Positions 21,668 through 33,024 of a DNA stretch of 64,000 bases are shown here, piece by piece; the stretch's first letter is position 1; each line of letters begins with the position of its first letter. Source of the stretch: Branchipolynoe longqiensis (taxonomy: Eukaryota > Annelida > Polychaeta > Phyllodocida > Polynoidae); contig CM059194.1 in NCBI GenBank assembly GCA_030323885.1, positions 4,379,691 to 4,443,690 of the forward strand, given 5' to 3'. The notes below the pieces were generated by a model. The model was not told where the DNA came from. It searched no databases and saw nothing but the letters and a program-made list of their open reading frames with translations. A program made the translations under genes and the position numbers.

Positions 21668-21985
21668 CTAGAGGAGCAGGATGCAGCTCTGGTGGTAGAG
21701 TGTCCACCTGTAAAGATGGTGGTCATCCGATCGTTCCTGCTCAGTGGACCCATTTGCAGTTTGGGCTATTTTCTGTTTCAACGTGTGGTCAACAAGGCTG
21801 TGGTACGTGCTGTCCTGTCTGTGGGAAAGTGCATATAAAAGACCCCTTGCTGCTTATCGGAATGAGTAACCTATGTGGTGGGAGCAGGTTTCCTCCAAAG
21901 AAATATGTCAGAATGACCAATTGTTTGACATCCAATAACCAATGATGAAAATGAATATGGTTTAGAGGCATCTTTAAATAAAAGA
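21668..21985 (+). mobile_element. SINE-B copy 3
   Basis: GGATGCAGCTCTGGTGGTAG head, CTCAGTGGACCCATTTGCAG and the TTCCTCCAAAGAAATATGTC tail. It is colinear with copy 2, 630 bp upstream in the same orientation, with a small deletion near 21790. Confidence 0.85.
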
Positions 21986-22089
21986 AATTGTCTATTTTTG
22001 CACACTCTTGCCATCTGAACCCAGGCGGCAGGCAGTGTCAATGAGGGTAGCCACAAGTTATGCGTCTTACTCGCTCTGTGACTTTTGGG

Positions 22090-22495
22090 GGTTTGTAACC
22101 TGACAGTGGTTAGCAGCTATAGAACTCGGTCCGGACTTTGGTGAAGGGTAAAGGCGGGTTTAGCAGTGAGGAGAAAGCAAGACAGCGAAAAAGTAAAATG
22201 GCCCACCCAAGCAAACAACTCACTAAACCAGGGAGAGGAGTAAACCCTGGAGAAAAAAAAGAAAGGGTAGAGTATAGGAAAGAGAAATGAGGAGAGTTGA
22301 GTCAACAGGGTATGCCTCTTTGCTCTATGGTGACCAGCCCGCAACCCCGAGACAATGGCGGAGTAACAGCTAGAAAGTGAAATGCTGGCCGGCTCCCCCT
22401 CCTGGAACTCTTTTCAGACATAATCAAGGATGAGCTGGGCACAGCGGAGAGGAGAAGAAGAGGTTTGGACAAAGTGCGGCCCGGATAGCAAGTGG
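22090..22495 (+). repeat. dispersed repeat family E, copy 2
   Basis: It is colinear with 9690-10310 from GTTTGTAACCT to GGATAGCAAGT. No ORF of note. Confidence 0.65.
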
Positions 22496-22514
22496 CATCT
22501 TACTGTTGAATTAC

Positions 22515-22960
22515 GGAATGCGGTGGTCAAATGAGTCAAGTGCAGGGTTCTCTTCTGGAAAGTTGAGCGGTCATATCCCAGTTGAGCTAAACCAATGACT
22601 TGTAGAATTTATAGTTAGCGCTACCAAGCCTGGCTCTCGGCATTAATAGCATAGGATAAGGACAAGGAATCGATATTGTACAGGCTTCCCTTGCAGAGGG
22701 TCGGGAGTTCAAACCCCAGCCGGGTCAACCCAATGATTTATCAATTTAATTCTTGTTGCTACCTAGCTTGGCGCTAGGCATCAATAGGATAGGACAAGGA
22801 CTGGTTAGCTCAGTATCAGGATAATATGACTGGTGCCAGCAGCCTGGTCTCCCAGTGGGGCAACACTAATAAATTGCCATGAGTACACGCTGTCACAAGT
22901 TGGTACATGTCCTGGTATGACCCTAAGTGTTGCTAGGACACCATACAACACCAAACAAAC
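22515..22960 (+). mobile_element. SINE-A with duplicated head
   Basis: There are two tRNA-like head regions, one at 22518-22610 (GCGGTGGTCAAATGAG) and one at 22680-22740 (GGTCGGGAGTTCAAACC). They are followed by one body and tail to ACACCAAACAAAC. This is either a dimer or an insertion of one copy in another. Confidence 0.7.
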
Positions 22961-22962
22961 TA

Positions 22963-23142
22963 CAGTAAAACCTCTCTAAATCGACCGACCATAGGACCAA
23001 CTTTAAATGGTCCATTTATGGAGGTGGTCCTTTCAGGGATTTTTTGTTGGTATCGTTGGGCGATCGTTTAGGAAGCAAATAACACGATCGGGATAGGGCC
23101 AGTGTTTATCTGAAGATGTCTTCGGTTAGAGAAGTTTTACTG
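22963..23142. mobile_element. pogo-like MITE M3 (180 bp)
   Basis: CAGTAAAACCTCTCTAAATC opens it and TAGAGAAGTTTTACTG closes it. It abuts the SINE-A tail. It is the shortest and most compact family member, with the inner GGTCCATTTATGGAGGTGG motif intact. Confidence 0.8.
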
Positions 23143-23256
23143 TGTTGTGCAATTTGTTTTCCTACCATGGACTGATGCACGTCTACACCCGGAACTGCAG
23201 CGAACCGTGACTGTCGCGGCGTACACCCTTTAAGGTCACTCTCCCAGCGGAGATCC

Positions 23257-23293
<37 letters not shown>

Positions 23294-23424
23294 GTGCCTA
23301 CATCAAAAGGAGGAAACGAAGCAGTTTGAAAACTGGGCGAACAATGACCAATATGGCGGCCCGGCTGCCGAACCCGCCATTTTGGCGCCACTGTAGTGCA
23401 GTCCCGGGCTAAATAATTTTTGTT

Positions 23425-23762
23425 TTGTTTGTTGTTGTTTTACGTCCTAGCAACATCTAAGGTCATGTCAGGACGGGTACCGACTTGTGACAGTGCACAC
23501 TCATGGCGACTTTATAGTGCTGCCCCACTGGGAAACCAGGCCGCCGGCACCATGACCTGGTATCCCACTCAGTCACATTATCCTGACACTGAGCACACCA
23601 GTCCTTGCCATATCCTAATAATGCCGAGCGCTAGGCTAGGAAGCGACAAGTATCAATTTTAAAGTCATTGGTTTGACTCGACCGGGACTCGAACCCACGA
23701 CCCCACGATCTACCAGCACGGAAGACGGACGCTCTAACTCATTCGGCCATCCCGTCTGGTCG
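23425..23762 (-). mobile_element. SINE-A, full-length well-preserved copy
   Basis: On the minus strand the head is CGGGATGGCCGAATGAGTT (A box) and the B box is GGGTTCGAGTCC. Then come GAGTCAAACCAATGAC, the body, and a tail that ends with the CCTTAGATGTTGCTAGG/ACAACAACAAAC block. It is a good reference copy for the family in this window. Confidence 0.85.
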
Positions 23763-23907
23763 CCGGGCTAAATAAAGAACGGCCATTGACTGGACAATAT
23801 GACAATAATTAATTATTATTCAAAGGATAATAATAAATAAGACAACTTTAACTCCGGCATTTATATATGCATAATATATTATACTCCTTATATGTATATA
23901 TATATAT

Positions 23908-24506
23908 CAGGTTGGAGAGCTTACCTCGTTCGGGCTACGGTGGTAAATGTACTTAATTCGAGTACCTGTTCAATTTCCAAGGTCGATTTTCATATAAGAT
24001 TAAGGTGCAGGTTCACACATATGGTTGTGGAACACTGAGTTTTGAGAAGTTTTCATATTGGAATACATCACTAGAAAGCAAAAAATGATATCAAATTTCC
24101 TGAATATTCGTAGGACATTTAGTTGGGACCGGATTGAGTAAATTTACAGTGAATATTAGGAAATAATTCAGGAGTTACAACACATGTCTACAGGACAGAA
24201 CTGCCCATGACAGTACTGTGTTGGTATAGCCATTAATCCCAAACAATAGAGGAACCTCCAGTCAACAATGGGGTATATGCTGGTCTGTGGCCCACTCATA
24301 TATTTCCACTTGCCACTGGGGGAGGTCCTGTGGGGACTGTTGTACATCATTTAGATATATTTGTTGCATACCAATATATATATATATGCATAAGAAATAC
24401 TTCACTGTGATGCATAATCACCAACAATATGACTTGTCTTGCTGGTACAACATTAAGAAAAACATACCTTAAATATTATTGTATTTGATTTATTTTATTG
24501 TTGGTT
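23908..24506 (+). repeat. family R, left arm (copy 2)
   Basis: It is colinear with 7994-8610, sharing TTCATATTGGAATACATCAC, TTTAGTTGGGACCGGATTG, CAGTACTGTGTTGGTATAGC and TTTATTTTATTGTTG. It is non-coding. Confidence 0.85.
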
Positions 24507-24609
24507 ATCACTTTTTATTTCTATTCATATTATTTAAGGGAAGGCCGATGCCGGAAGGCCTGGGGATGGGAGGCCAGTAAGCTCTGCTAATAAATAACAC
24601 TGTAATTAT

Positions 24610-25580
24610 GCATCTGATGCATAATCCCCATAAATATGGCAATTCTTGCTGGTACAGCAACATTAACATTAAACTCACCTTGTATATTATTGCATTTATT
24701 TTATTGTTGGTTATCACATTTTATTTATATTTATATTATTAGAATTGAGGCCTGGTGCCGGGAGTCTCGGCGCCGGGAGGCCGGGAACCCTGGCGCTGGG
24801 AAGCCGGGCTTCCTTGTGCCGATAGGCTGCCGTCTCCTCCCACCCCGAACACGAACCCTGTATGCCTATTATAAATGCTATACATGTACATATACCTACC
24901 TATACATACATATATATACATATACATACATATATATACATATTCTTATACACACATACACATACATATACATATATGTACATACATGTACATACACATA
25001 TATATACTTATGCATACATATACATATATACATACATACATGCTATTACTTATATCCTATTCACATCCATTTGTATATCTACCTACTATGGACCAAATTA
25101 TGTAACTACCATAGTCATGAGTCTGAAATAAAGAATTGGATGAATGGATATACATATACATACATATACATACACATCCATATACATACATATACATACA
25201 TATCCATACATATACATACATACACATACAATTATCTGATGCATAATCCCCATGAATATGGCATTTCTTGCTGGTACAGCAACATTAATAAAAACTTACC
25301 CTGTATATTATTGCATTTATATTTCATTTATTTTATTGTTGGTTATCACATTTTATTTATATTTATATTATCTGAATTGAGGCCTAGTGCCGGGAGTCTC
25401 GGCACCGGGAGGCCAGGAACCCTGGTGCCGGGAAGCCAGGATTCCCGGCGCCGATAGGCTGCCATCTCCTCCCCCCCCCGAAACCCAAACCCCCATTGCC
25501 TATTATAAATGTTATACATATACATACATATGCATACACATACATATATATTAACATACATATATATATACATATATATA
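24610..25580 (+). repeat. segmental tandem duplication, period about 625-635 bp
   Basis: CTGATGCATAATCCCCA, TTGCTGGTACAGCAACATTA, the GGTGCCGGGAGTCTCGG block and CCTATTATAAATG each occur twice, at 24613/25236 through 24865/25499. Each unit ends in (CATATACATA)n. The first half of each unit is itself the 3' part of family R. Confidence 0.8.
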
Positions 25581-25639
25581 CATACATATACATCTATATA
25601 TACATATGCAGACATACATACATGACTCTATATATATGC

Positions 25640-26410
25640 ATATAAATACATATTGTATTTAGAGATGACTGCATCACATATCTTAGAGTGGTCCTCCATT
25701 CGTCACTGCTAAGTTAATCCATATGTAGTCTGTGTCACTATCAGACTTATTGCAACAATGCAAGGGGCCTAAGCTCTTGACACTTTCACACTCAGATTTT
25801 AACCAAACACTGCCATTACCCTAAATAATATTCCATTTATAGTTAATTTATTTTTGATTATACATGTACATGTACACATACAAATACATATATACACATA
25901 CATATGTATGTATTATATATAATATATAAATAATATTGCAATATCATATGAAGAGTAACTTACCAGTGTTCCTAAATGTAAGGATGACTGTGCCAGATCC
26001 TTCACAATGGTAATCCATTTGCAAGTAGCAAGTTGACTGTTGTGTAGTGTGTGCCTTCAGAAATATATGTGTGCAGTGCACTGTGGCACAGACCCTTATA
26101 AACCAAATCCAAATCCAATCCACTCTCACACCTATTCAAAGGGCATAAGCTCTGACACATTCACACTCAGTGAGCTCAGCTGTCAGTGGAGGTGCAGCCC
26201 AGAGAACCATTGGCAACCTGAGGTGTGAAAGCTTTCCTTGGCAGTTTTTGGTTAACATCTGAGTGTTAAAGTGTCAGAGCTTAGGCCCCTTGCAATAAGT
26301 CTGAGAGTGAAACAGACTACACATGGGTTAACTTACCAGTGACAAATGGAGGACCACTCTACAATATGTGATGCAGTCATCTCTAAATACAGTATGTATT
26401 CACATATATA
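25640..26410. repeat. inner inverted repeat, arms about 180 bp
   Basis: 25640-25825 (GTATTTAGAGATGACTGCAT to ACACTTTCACACTCAG) is mirrored at 26235-26410 (CTGAGTGTTAAAGTGT to ATGCAGTCATCTCTAAATAC). The spacer has further diverged copies of the same ACTTACCAGTG and AAGCTCTGACAC motifs near 25962 and 26138. Confidence 0.75.
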
Positions 26411-26790
26411 TATATATATAATTATGTAGTCATATATATAGGTCTCCATATGTATATATGTATACATATATGTAGATGTGAATGCATGTATATATAGACA
26501 TATATACACATAGGTGCATATGTAATATTTATATATGTATATACACATATGTATATGTATATTTATATGTATACACATATGTATGTGTATATGTATATTT
26601 GTATTTATATATATATATATATATATTATATGTATACATACATGTATATGTAAATCTAAAAATAATGCCAATAATAATTCAAATAATACAGTAATAATAA
26701 TGACAATAATAATGATAATAACAATGATAATAATAATGATAATAACAATGATAATAATAACAAATATATAATGATAAAAATGGCAATAAT
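26410..26790 (+). repeat. (TATATGTA)n and (AATAATG)n simple sequence
   Basis: Low-complexity TATGTATAC repeats up to 26650 give way to AATAATGATAATAACAATG repeats. The Ile/Tyr-rich frames on both strands are artefacts. Confidence 0.9.
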
Positions 26791-27180
26791 ACTTGACGTT
26801 ACTCGACCTGACTTTACCCGACCTGACTTTACCCGACTCTACTTTACCCGACTCTCCTTTGCCCGACTCTCTTTTGCTCGACCTGACTTTATCCGACCTG
26901 ACTTTACCGGACCCAACTTTACCAGACCCGACTTTACCAGACCCGACTTTACCGGACCCGACTTTACCGGACCTGACTTTACCGGACCCAACTTTACCAG
27001 ACCCGACTTTACCGGACCCGACTTTACCGGACCCGACTTTACCGGACCCGACTTTACCGGATCCGACTTTACCGGACCCGACTTTACCGGACCCGACTTT
27101 ACCGAACCCAAACTTTACCAGACCCGACTTTAGCCGACACAACTTTACCCGTCCCGAATTTACCAGACCCGACTAACTGA
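26790..27180 (+). repeat. 15-bp minisatellite ACCGGACCCGACTTT
   Basis: About 26 tandem 15-bp units, with variants (ACCCGACCTGACTTT at the left end, ACCAGACCC in the middle). Fifteen is a multiple of three, so frames stay open on both strands (repeats of LPDPT, FTGPD and GSGKV). Confidence 0.95.
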
Positions 27181-27535
27181 TAATTTGGATTAAACGACTT
27201 TGGTTTAACCAACTTTTATATATGATAAATGGTAGTATTTTGCGGCCCACCCAAAAAAGTTAGGATTAACTGATCGTTTGGTTTAGCCGAACATGGTTTA
27301 ACGGGGTTGTATTGTATCCATATATAAACATATATTTGCTGAGTGGTTGGCATTTTTATTTGATTTATTTTAATTTTGTTTATTACTTTTTACTTCTATT
27401 CAAATATGTGGGATGTGGTGGAGGGAGGCTCGGAACTGGAAAGCTGAGAGGCTATGCATATCGTTTTAAATCGATAAAGTGTTTATTAATATATGTATAT
27501 GTGTGTATATGTATATGTGTATATATGCTGTCACA

Positions 27536-28053
27536 ACAATAAAATAAATCAAATACAATAATATTTAAGGTAGGTTTTTCTTAATGTTCTACCAGCATCT
27601 TTGTGGTGATTATGTATCAGATGCATAATCACAGTGAATTATTTATTATGCATATATATATCGGTATGCAAAAAATATATCTACATGATGCACAACAGTC
27701 CCCACAGGACCTCCCCCAGTGGCATGAGTGGGCGACAGACCAGCAAATACCCCTATTGTTGGCTGGAGGTTCCTCTATTGTTTGGGATTAATGGCTATAC
27801 CAACACAGTTATAACATGGGCAGTTCTGTCCTGTCCCAACCAAATGTCCTATGAATATCTAGGAAATTAAATATAATTGTTGGCTTTATAGTGATGTATT
27901 CCAACATGTAAACTTCCCAAAACTCAGTGTGCCATAACCATATTTTTGAACCTGCTAACTAATCCTATATAAAATTCGACCTTGGAAATTGAACCGGGGC
28001 TCGAATGAAGTATGTAACCACCATAGCCCGATCGATGTAAGCTCTCCAACCTG
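27536..28053 (-). repeat. family R, right arm (copy 3, inverted)
   Basis: It is the reverse complement of 23908-24506 with several substitutions and small deletions. It shares GGAGGTTCCTCTATTGTTTGG and ends CTCTCCAACCTG. Confidence 0.85.
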
Positions 28054-28089
28054 ATATATATATTATTAGTTATTGCACAAGAGAAGACA

Positions 28090-28365
28090 TATGAAGCTGG
28101 ATTGAGTAGACACTCTGGCTGGCCCAAAAGACGTACCTATTTATTCACAAAAACAAAACGTAAAGCTAGAGTTGGAATCAAATGCGCCCAATGCAGGGGA
28201 TTACCGTTGGATGCTGGAAAAAGCGTGCCAAACCTGTACCTCGAAGCACCAGGCTGCTGTAACTGCCACAAAGCGCCCATGCCCTGATATGAAGGGTGCG
28301 GGTTCGAACCTTAACTGTGACAAGCAAACGAGTCAAACGGTTATATCCTAATAATATTTGTATAA
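28090..28365. other. no gene; possible decayed tRNA-like head
   Basis: A lone B-box match GGGTTCGAACC at 28310-28320 is followed by GAGTCAAACGG. This suggests a remnant SINE head. Otherwise unassigned. Confidence 0.35.
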
Positions 28366-28369
28366 ATGC

Positions 28370-28502
28370 TTCTACTACAGATATATGGATAGTGATTAGA
28401 CTGTTATCACGTGTAAAAATGTCTGGAGTGTCCTGCTCCTACTACTCGCTCGGAAGTTTGTTTATTATATACACCCTGCTGTCACCCTTCCAGCAGAGAT
28501 TC

Positions 28503-28540
<38 letters not shown>

Positions 28541-28640
28541 CACCCTCATGTCACCCTCTCAGCAGAGATCCTGAACATATATATATACATATATATACAC
28601 ATATATATACACCCTGTTCTCACCCTCCCATCAGAGATCC
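28370..28640 (+). repeat. family D copy 3 plus 60-80 bp tandem repeat
   Basis: 28370-28465 matches family D. From there three units of ATATACACCCTG...TCACCCT...CAGAGATCCTGAA separated by (TA)n run to 28640. A single related unit is at 23225-23280. Confidence 0.65.
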
Positions 28641-28659
28641 TGAATCCCAATATGGTGGG

Positions 28660-29115
28660 CATGAAATAAAACATGCCCGAGTGTGGGGAGGGTGACAACA
28701 ATGTGTATGATGTATTTCGATGTATATATTTATGGATACACATCAATGTGCTCTAGAGGCGCCTTGCCCAGCCATATACGGTTGGATTCATTATATAGAA
28801 CGATTGTCTTGTGAATAAATAACGGTAACCACCCTTTGTCATTTTTGGTTGCCTGCGTTTCACTACACTCGCGTATATCCCTGATATGCTGGTGTAGGTG
28901 ATGCGCAGTGCCTCCCCCTGGTGTTCTCGATAGGTTCCCAGGTTGGGTTCGAATCCGCCAGGTGGCGCCCCCGCCCCCTTCCTCCTGATCCCAGACCCGG
29001 TTTGGATCCCACTTCTAGAGAACTAGGTGTATAAATATATATATATATATATCTCGATATATAGACCCTCTATATATACACACATATGTAGGATATATAC
29101 ATTTGCATTTACATG
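28660..29115. other. no gene recognised
   Basis: Mixed sequence with a GC-rich patch at 28905-29000 and (TATA)n at 29035-29050. I see no coding or repeat assignment. Confidence 0.4.
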
Positions 29116-29119
29116 TATA

Positions 29120-29303
29120 CAGTAAAACGTCTCTAAATGGACCGACCATGGGACCTACTTTAAGTGGTCCATTTAGAGAGGTGATCGGTTTAGGGCTTTG
29201 TTATTGTTACAAAGGTATTGTATAGGTGATCGTTGGGGACCCAAATAAAGCGATCACTATAGGGGACTGGTCGATATGTGGGGGTGATCGGTTAGGGAGT
29301 TAA
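29120..29303. mobile_element. pogo-like MITE M4, degraded right end
   Basis: CAGTAAAACGTCTCTAAATG after a TA, the inner GGTCCATTTAGAGAGGTG motif, and a right end decayed to GATCGGTTAGGGAG. Confidence 0.6.
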
Positions 29304-29798
29304 ACATTGACCGTCCAAACGGGTGTATTGATGATAACGGCCAAATGCAGCTGGTATATAATGCTTAGGACGCCTCATATGTCGCACCAGTTTGGCGAAT
29401 ACTGTAAAAACACAGGGCCAGTTATAATTTAGATAGCAGATAGTGGGCAACCTATAATATCGGGAACTGAAGATAGATTGTGTCCTCGTTTATATTCCCA
29501 TAATAAATTATAGATGTCACATATGGCAAAGCAGGGATTTTGAACTGTTTGCAATCTACATAGAGCCCATAGACCTAAACAAGAAACAATGAAACCTAGA
29601 TTATTACTACTAATAAATGGAAACTATTACTAGAACAGCATTTAAAAGCCTGTATTCAACTACTGCTGCCCAGCAGTGAAAGCAAGTGTTAACAGACTCA
29701 TCAATTATCGGGAGGGTAAATAAATTCACCCCTCCTCCCCCCCTCCGCAATTTCTGTATTTGTATTACACAGCATTTGTTTACGTTACTTACAATGAA

Positions 29799-30737
29799 AT
29801 AACGTCCGAGACATGGGGGATGGCATCTATATACAGTCCAGACAGAGCGCTGACCTATTCAATGTCGCACACTTCAGAGCAAAGACCAAGACTACTCAGA
29901 TACTGGTGAGAGAGCTACTATTCGCAGGTGACAATGCACTGGTTGCCCACTCTGCTGAAGAGACCCAGAAAATAGTGGACGCTTTCTCCGATGCATCAAA
30001 GAAGTTTGGCTTGAAAATTAACATCAAGAAGATGGAGGTGCTGTACCAACCCAACTCTACAAGAACCCGAGAGGAGGAGATCATGGTTGACGGAAACAAG
30101 CTGAACTCTGTTCCGGAATTCACCTATCTCGGAAGCACTATATCAAGTGATGGACGCAGTGATGCTGAGATACAGAGGAGGATGGCCAAGGCTAGCGCAT
30201 CTTTAGGCCGACTACGCCAGAGACTCTGGAACAACCACCATGTGTCCATTCGGGTCAAAGGTAAGATCTACCGCGCAATCGTGCTATCCACCCTACTATA
30301 CGGAGCCGAGGCCTGGACAGTGTACAGACAGCAGGTGAAAAAGCTGCATGCCTTCATGATGCGACATCTGTGTTCAATCATGAGGCTAACCTGGAAGGAC
30401 AAAGTGACGAATAAGGAAATACTCGAACGGATGGGGCTGCCCTCTATGGAAGATCTTCTGATCAAAAAGAATCTCCGGTGGACTGGACACCTCATGAGGA
30501 TGTCATCAGACAGGCTACCAAAGCAGATCCTCTATTCTCAACTGTCTTCTGGCTACAGAAAGAGAGGGCGCCCCCGTCTCCGGTTCAAAGATACCATCAA
30601 GAGAAACCTGAAGCTGAGAGACATTAAGACCGACTCATGGACGCAACTCTCACAGCAGAGAGCTAAATGGAGAGCGGCAGTCAAGTAATGAAAGCAGTCT
30701 TTGTCGCATCGCGACCGACAGCATGATGATGATGATG
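29799..30737 (+). mobile_element. RTE-like LINE, 5'-truncated copy 1 (939 bp)
   Basis: Perfect 12-bp target duplications ACTTACAATGAA flank it (29787-29798 and 30738-30749). It ends in a short 3' UTR and a GATGAT tail. Very short 3' UTRs with trinucleotide tails are typical of the RTE clade. The perfect duplications and open coding frame suggest a fairly recent insertion. Confidence 0.92.
29813..30688 (+). pseudogene. RTE-like reverse transcriptase C-terminal half
   Basis: The 291-codon frame is open. It starts just upstream of the palm C motif, continues through FGLKINIKKMEVLYQP, TYLGSTISSDGRSD and LLYGAEAWTVYRQQ, and ends in the clade's basic C-terminal region (RWTGHLMRMSSDRLPKQ, KRGRPRLRFKD). 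The catalytic motif reads LLFAGDNALVAH where the family has FADD. The first active-site Asp codon has become Gly (29936-29938), so the enzyme would be inactive even if expressed. The endonuclease and fingers are missing by 5' truncation. Fragments of the same family lie at 4099, 11622 and 13063. Confidence 0.88.
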
Positions 30738-30927
30738 ACTTACAATGAAGGACAAATAGCGAGAACCAATTTCATGGAAGTTTCTTATGATATTTCAAAA
30801 TTAAAACCGTACTATCTCTCTATAAGTAATAAATCTTGACAAACCAGGAATAACTTCGAAATAGATTACAAATCTAGCTACCTAATTTGAGGATATATCC
30901 CACACACAATTGGTAGGACCAGACGGG

Positions 30928-31228
30928 ATGGGCAAATGAGTTGAGCGTATGTCTCCTGTTTTGGGAGATTGGAGGATCCAAACCCATGGGTTTGTGGGTT
31001 TGAACCATGGTCAAGTCAAACAAAATACTTGTCGCTTCCTAGCCTGGCGCTCTGCATTATTAGGATACTGCAAGGACTGGTTAGCTCAGTGTCAGGATGA
31101 TGTGACTGAGTGGGATATCAGGTCATATTGCTGGTGGCCTGGTCTTCAAGTGGAGCAGCACAATAAAGTCGCCATGAGTGCGCCCTGTCCTGTTATGCCT
31201 TTAGATGTTGTTAGGTCGTAAAAAACAA
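30928..31228 (+). mobile_element. SINE-A copy
   Basis: GACGGGATGGGCAAATGAGTT head, GTCAAGTCAAACAAA, GGTTAGCTCAGTGTCAGGAT body, and tail to GTTGTTAGGTCGTAAAA. It abuts the CA-rich minisatellite. Confidence 0.85.
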
Positions 31229-31244
31229 GAAACTTCTATCAGTA

Positions 31245-32275
31245 CTATGCACTCGCCATATAAACAACAACAAAGCACACATAGCTACACAGTATCAACA
31301 AGAACAACACGCATAGATATACATTATCAACAAGAACAAAGCTCACACAGCTATACAGAATCAACAACACCATCACACACACATCTATACAGTATCAACA
31401 ACAACAACACACACATCTATACAGTATTAACAACAGCAACAAAACACACACATGTATCCAGCATCAACAATACCAACAAAACACACCCAACTGTGCAGTA
31501 TCAACAACAACAAAACACACACATATATACAGTATCAACAACAACAACAAATCACACACATATATACAGTATCAACAACAACAACAAAACGTGCACATCT
31601 ATAAAGTATCAACAACAAACCACACACAGCTATATAGTATTAACAACACCATCACACACATATCTATACAGTATCAACAACACCATCACACACACATCTA
31701 TATAGTAACAACAACACCATCACACACATATCTATACAGTATCAACAACAACACCACACACCTATATACAGTATTAACAACAGCAACAAAACACACAGCA
31801 TCGACAATACCAACCAAACACACCCAGCTATGCAGTATCAACAAGAACAAAACACACACATATATATACAGTATCAACAACAACAACAAAGTACACACCG
31901 CTATGCGGTATCAACAAGAACAAAACACATACCTCTATACAGTATCAACAACAATACAACACACACATCTATACAATATCAAAAAACAACAACAAAACAC
32001 ACACCACTATACAGTATCAACGACATCAACACAACACACACATGTATACAATATCAACAACACCAACAAAATGCAACCAACAACAACAACTCACACACCG
32101 CTATACATTATCAACAACAGCAAAACACACACAGCTATACAGTATCAACAACAACAACTCACACACAGCTATACAATATCAACAACAACAACAAAGGACA
32201 CAGCTATGCAGTATCAACAACCACAAAGCACACAGCTATACAGATGTACAGTATCAACAACAACAACACACTGTG
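31245..32275 (+). repeat. CA-rich 45-bp minisatellite
   Basis: About 22 units of CACACACATCTATACAGTATC followed by (AACAACA)n. It gives long overlapping plus frames of the type IYSINNNNKTHT that switch frame with unit-length changes, which argues against a protein. Confidence 0.93.
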
Positions 32276-32575
32276 GCCGCCATCTACATCCGGGTCATGT
32301 TAGCGCATGCGTCGGCAACCATAACCCGGTCCCCTTTGCTGCGCTCTTTACGACATTGCCTGGCCACTGGTCACTGGTTTATGGCAAGACGCAGACCTGA
32401 AAATGGCGCCAAAGAGCCTGCCTAGAATTTGCGCATTGCTGTCTTTGCACTTGGTTTTATGTTTGCCTTTTTTTCCTATTCCTTATCCTTTTTCTTCTTC
32501 AGACTTTTGTTGGGCTTTATTACGCTTATTTGTAGTTGGTCGAGAGAATGCACAATGGTGACGCGAAGGGGGATT

Positions 32576-32905
32576 GTTTGTTTGTTTATTTGTTGGAGTG
32601 TTACGTCCTGGCAACATCGAAGGTCATTTCAGGACGAGTAGCGACTTGTGACAGTGGGCACACATGGTGACTTTACAGTGATGCCACACTGGCCGCCATG
32701 CAGCACCATGACCTGATATCCCACTCAATCACATTATTCTGACACTGAACTAACCAGTCCTTGCCCTATCCTATTAATGCCGAGTGCCAGGAGAGGAAGC
32801 GAGAGGTATCAATTTTTTACGTCATTGGTTTGACTCTACCGGGAATTGAACTATCGATCTTCCGCACAGGAGTGTTGCGCTCTACTGATTCTGCCACCGA
32901 TGCCC
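32576..32905 (-). mobile_element. SINE-A copy
   Basis: Minus-strand head near 32900 (GGCAGAATCAGTAGAGCG), body, and tail at TGTTTGTTTATTTGTTGGAG. The head has lost part of the B box. Confidence 0.8.
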
Positions 32906-33024
32906 AGTAGGGGAGGAATGATGATTAGCCAAATCATTGTGGGTGAATCCTGGCTAAAAGAGTAGAGGTGAATGAAACTTAGTCTAAAAACGATCTAACA
33001 CAAATTGAGTATATATATATATAT

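Larger units (their letters stand above)
23908..28053. mobile_element. 4.1-kb composite with long inverted arms
   Basis: Both ends read inward CAGGTTGGAGAGCTTAC, and the arms (23908-24506 and 27536-28053) are inverted copies of repeat family R. Between them are a segmental duplication, microsatellites, an inner inverted repeat and a 15-bp minisatellite, but no coding frame with meaning. Outside both ends is TATATATA-type sequence, which may be target DNA or a duplication. It could be a foldback or long-TIR non-autonomous DNA transposon, or an inverted duplication of R. Confidence 0.6.

Noticed and set aside
24862..25615. Tyr/Ile/His-rich ORFs
   Set aside because: They derive from (CATATACATA)n.
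26771..27176. Long repetitive ORFs (LPDPT, FTGPD, GSGKV repeats)
   Set aside because: The 15-bp unit keeps every frame open; composition is identical on both strands.
31205..32425. Asn/Thr/His-rich ORFs of up to 269 codons
   Set aside because: They overlap in all plus frames of a CA-rich minisatellite and change frame with unit length.
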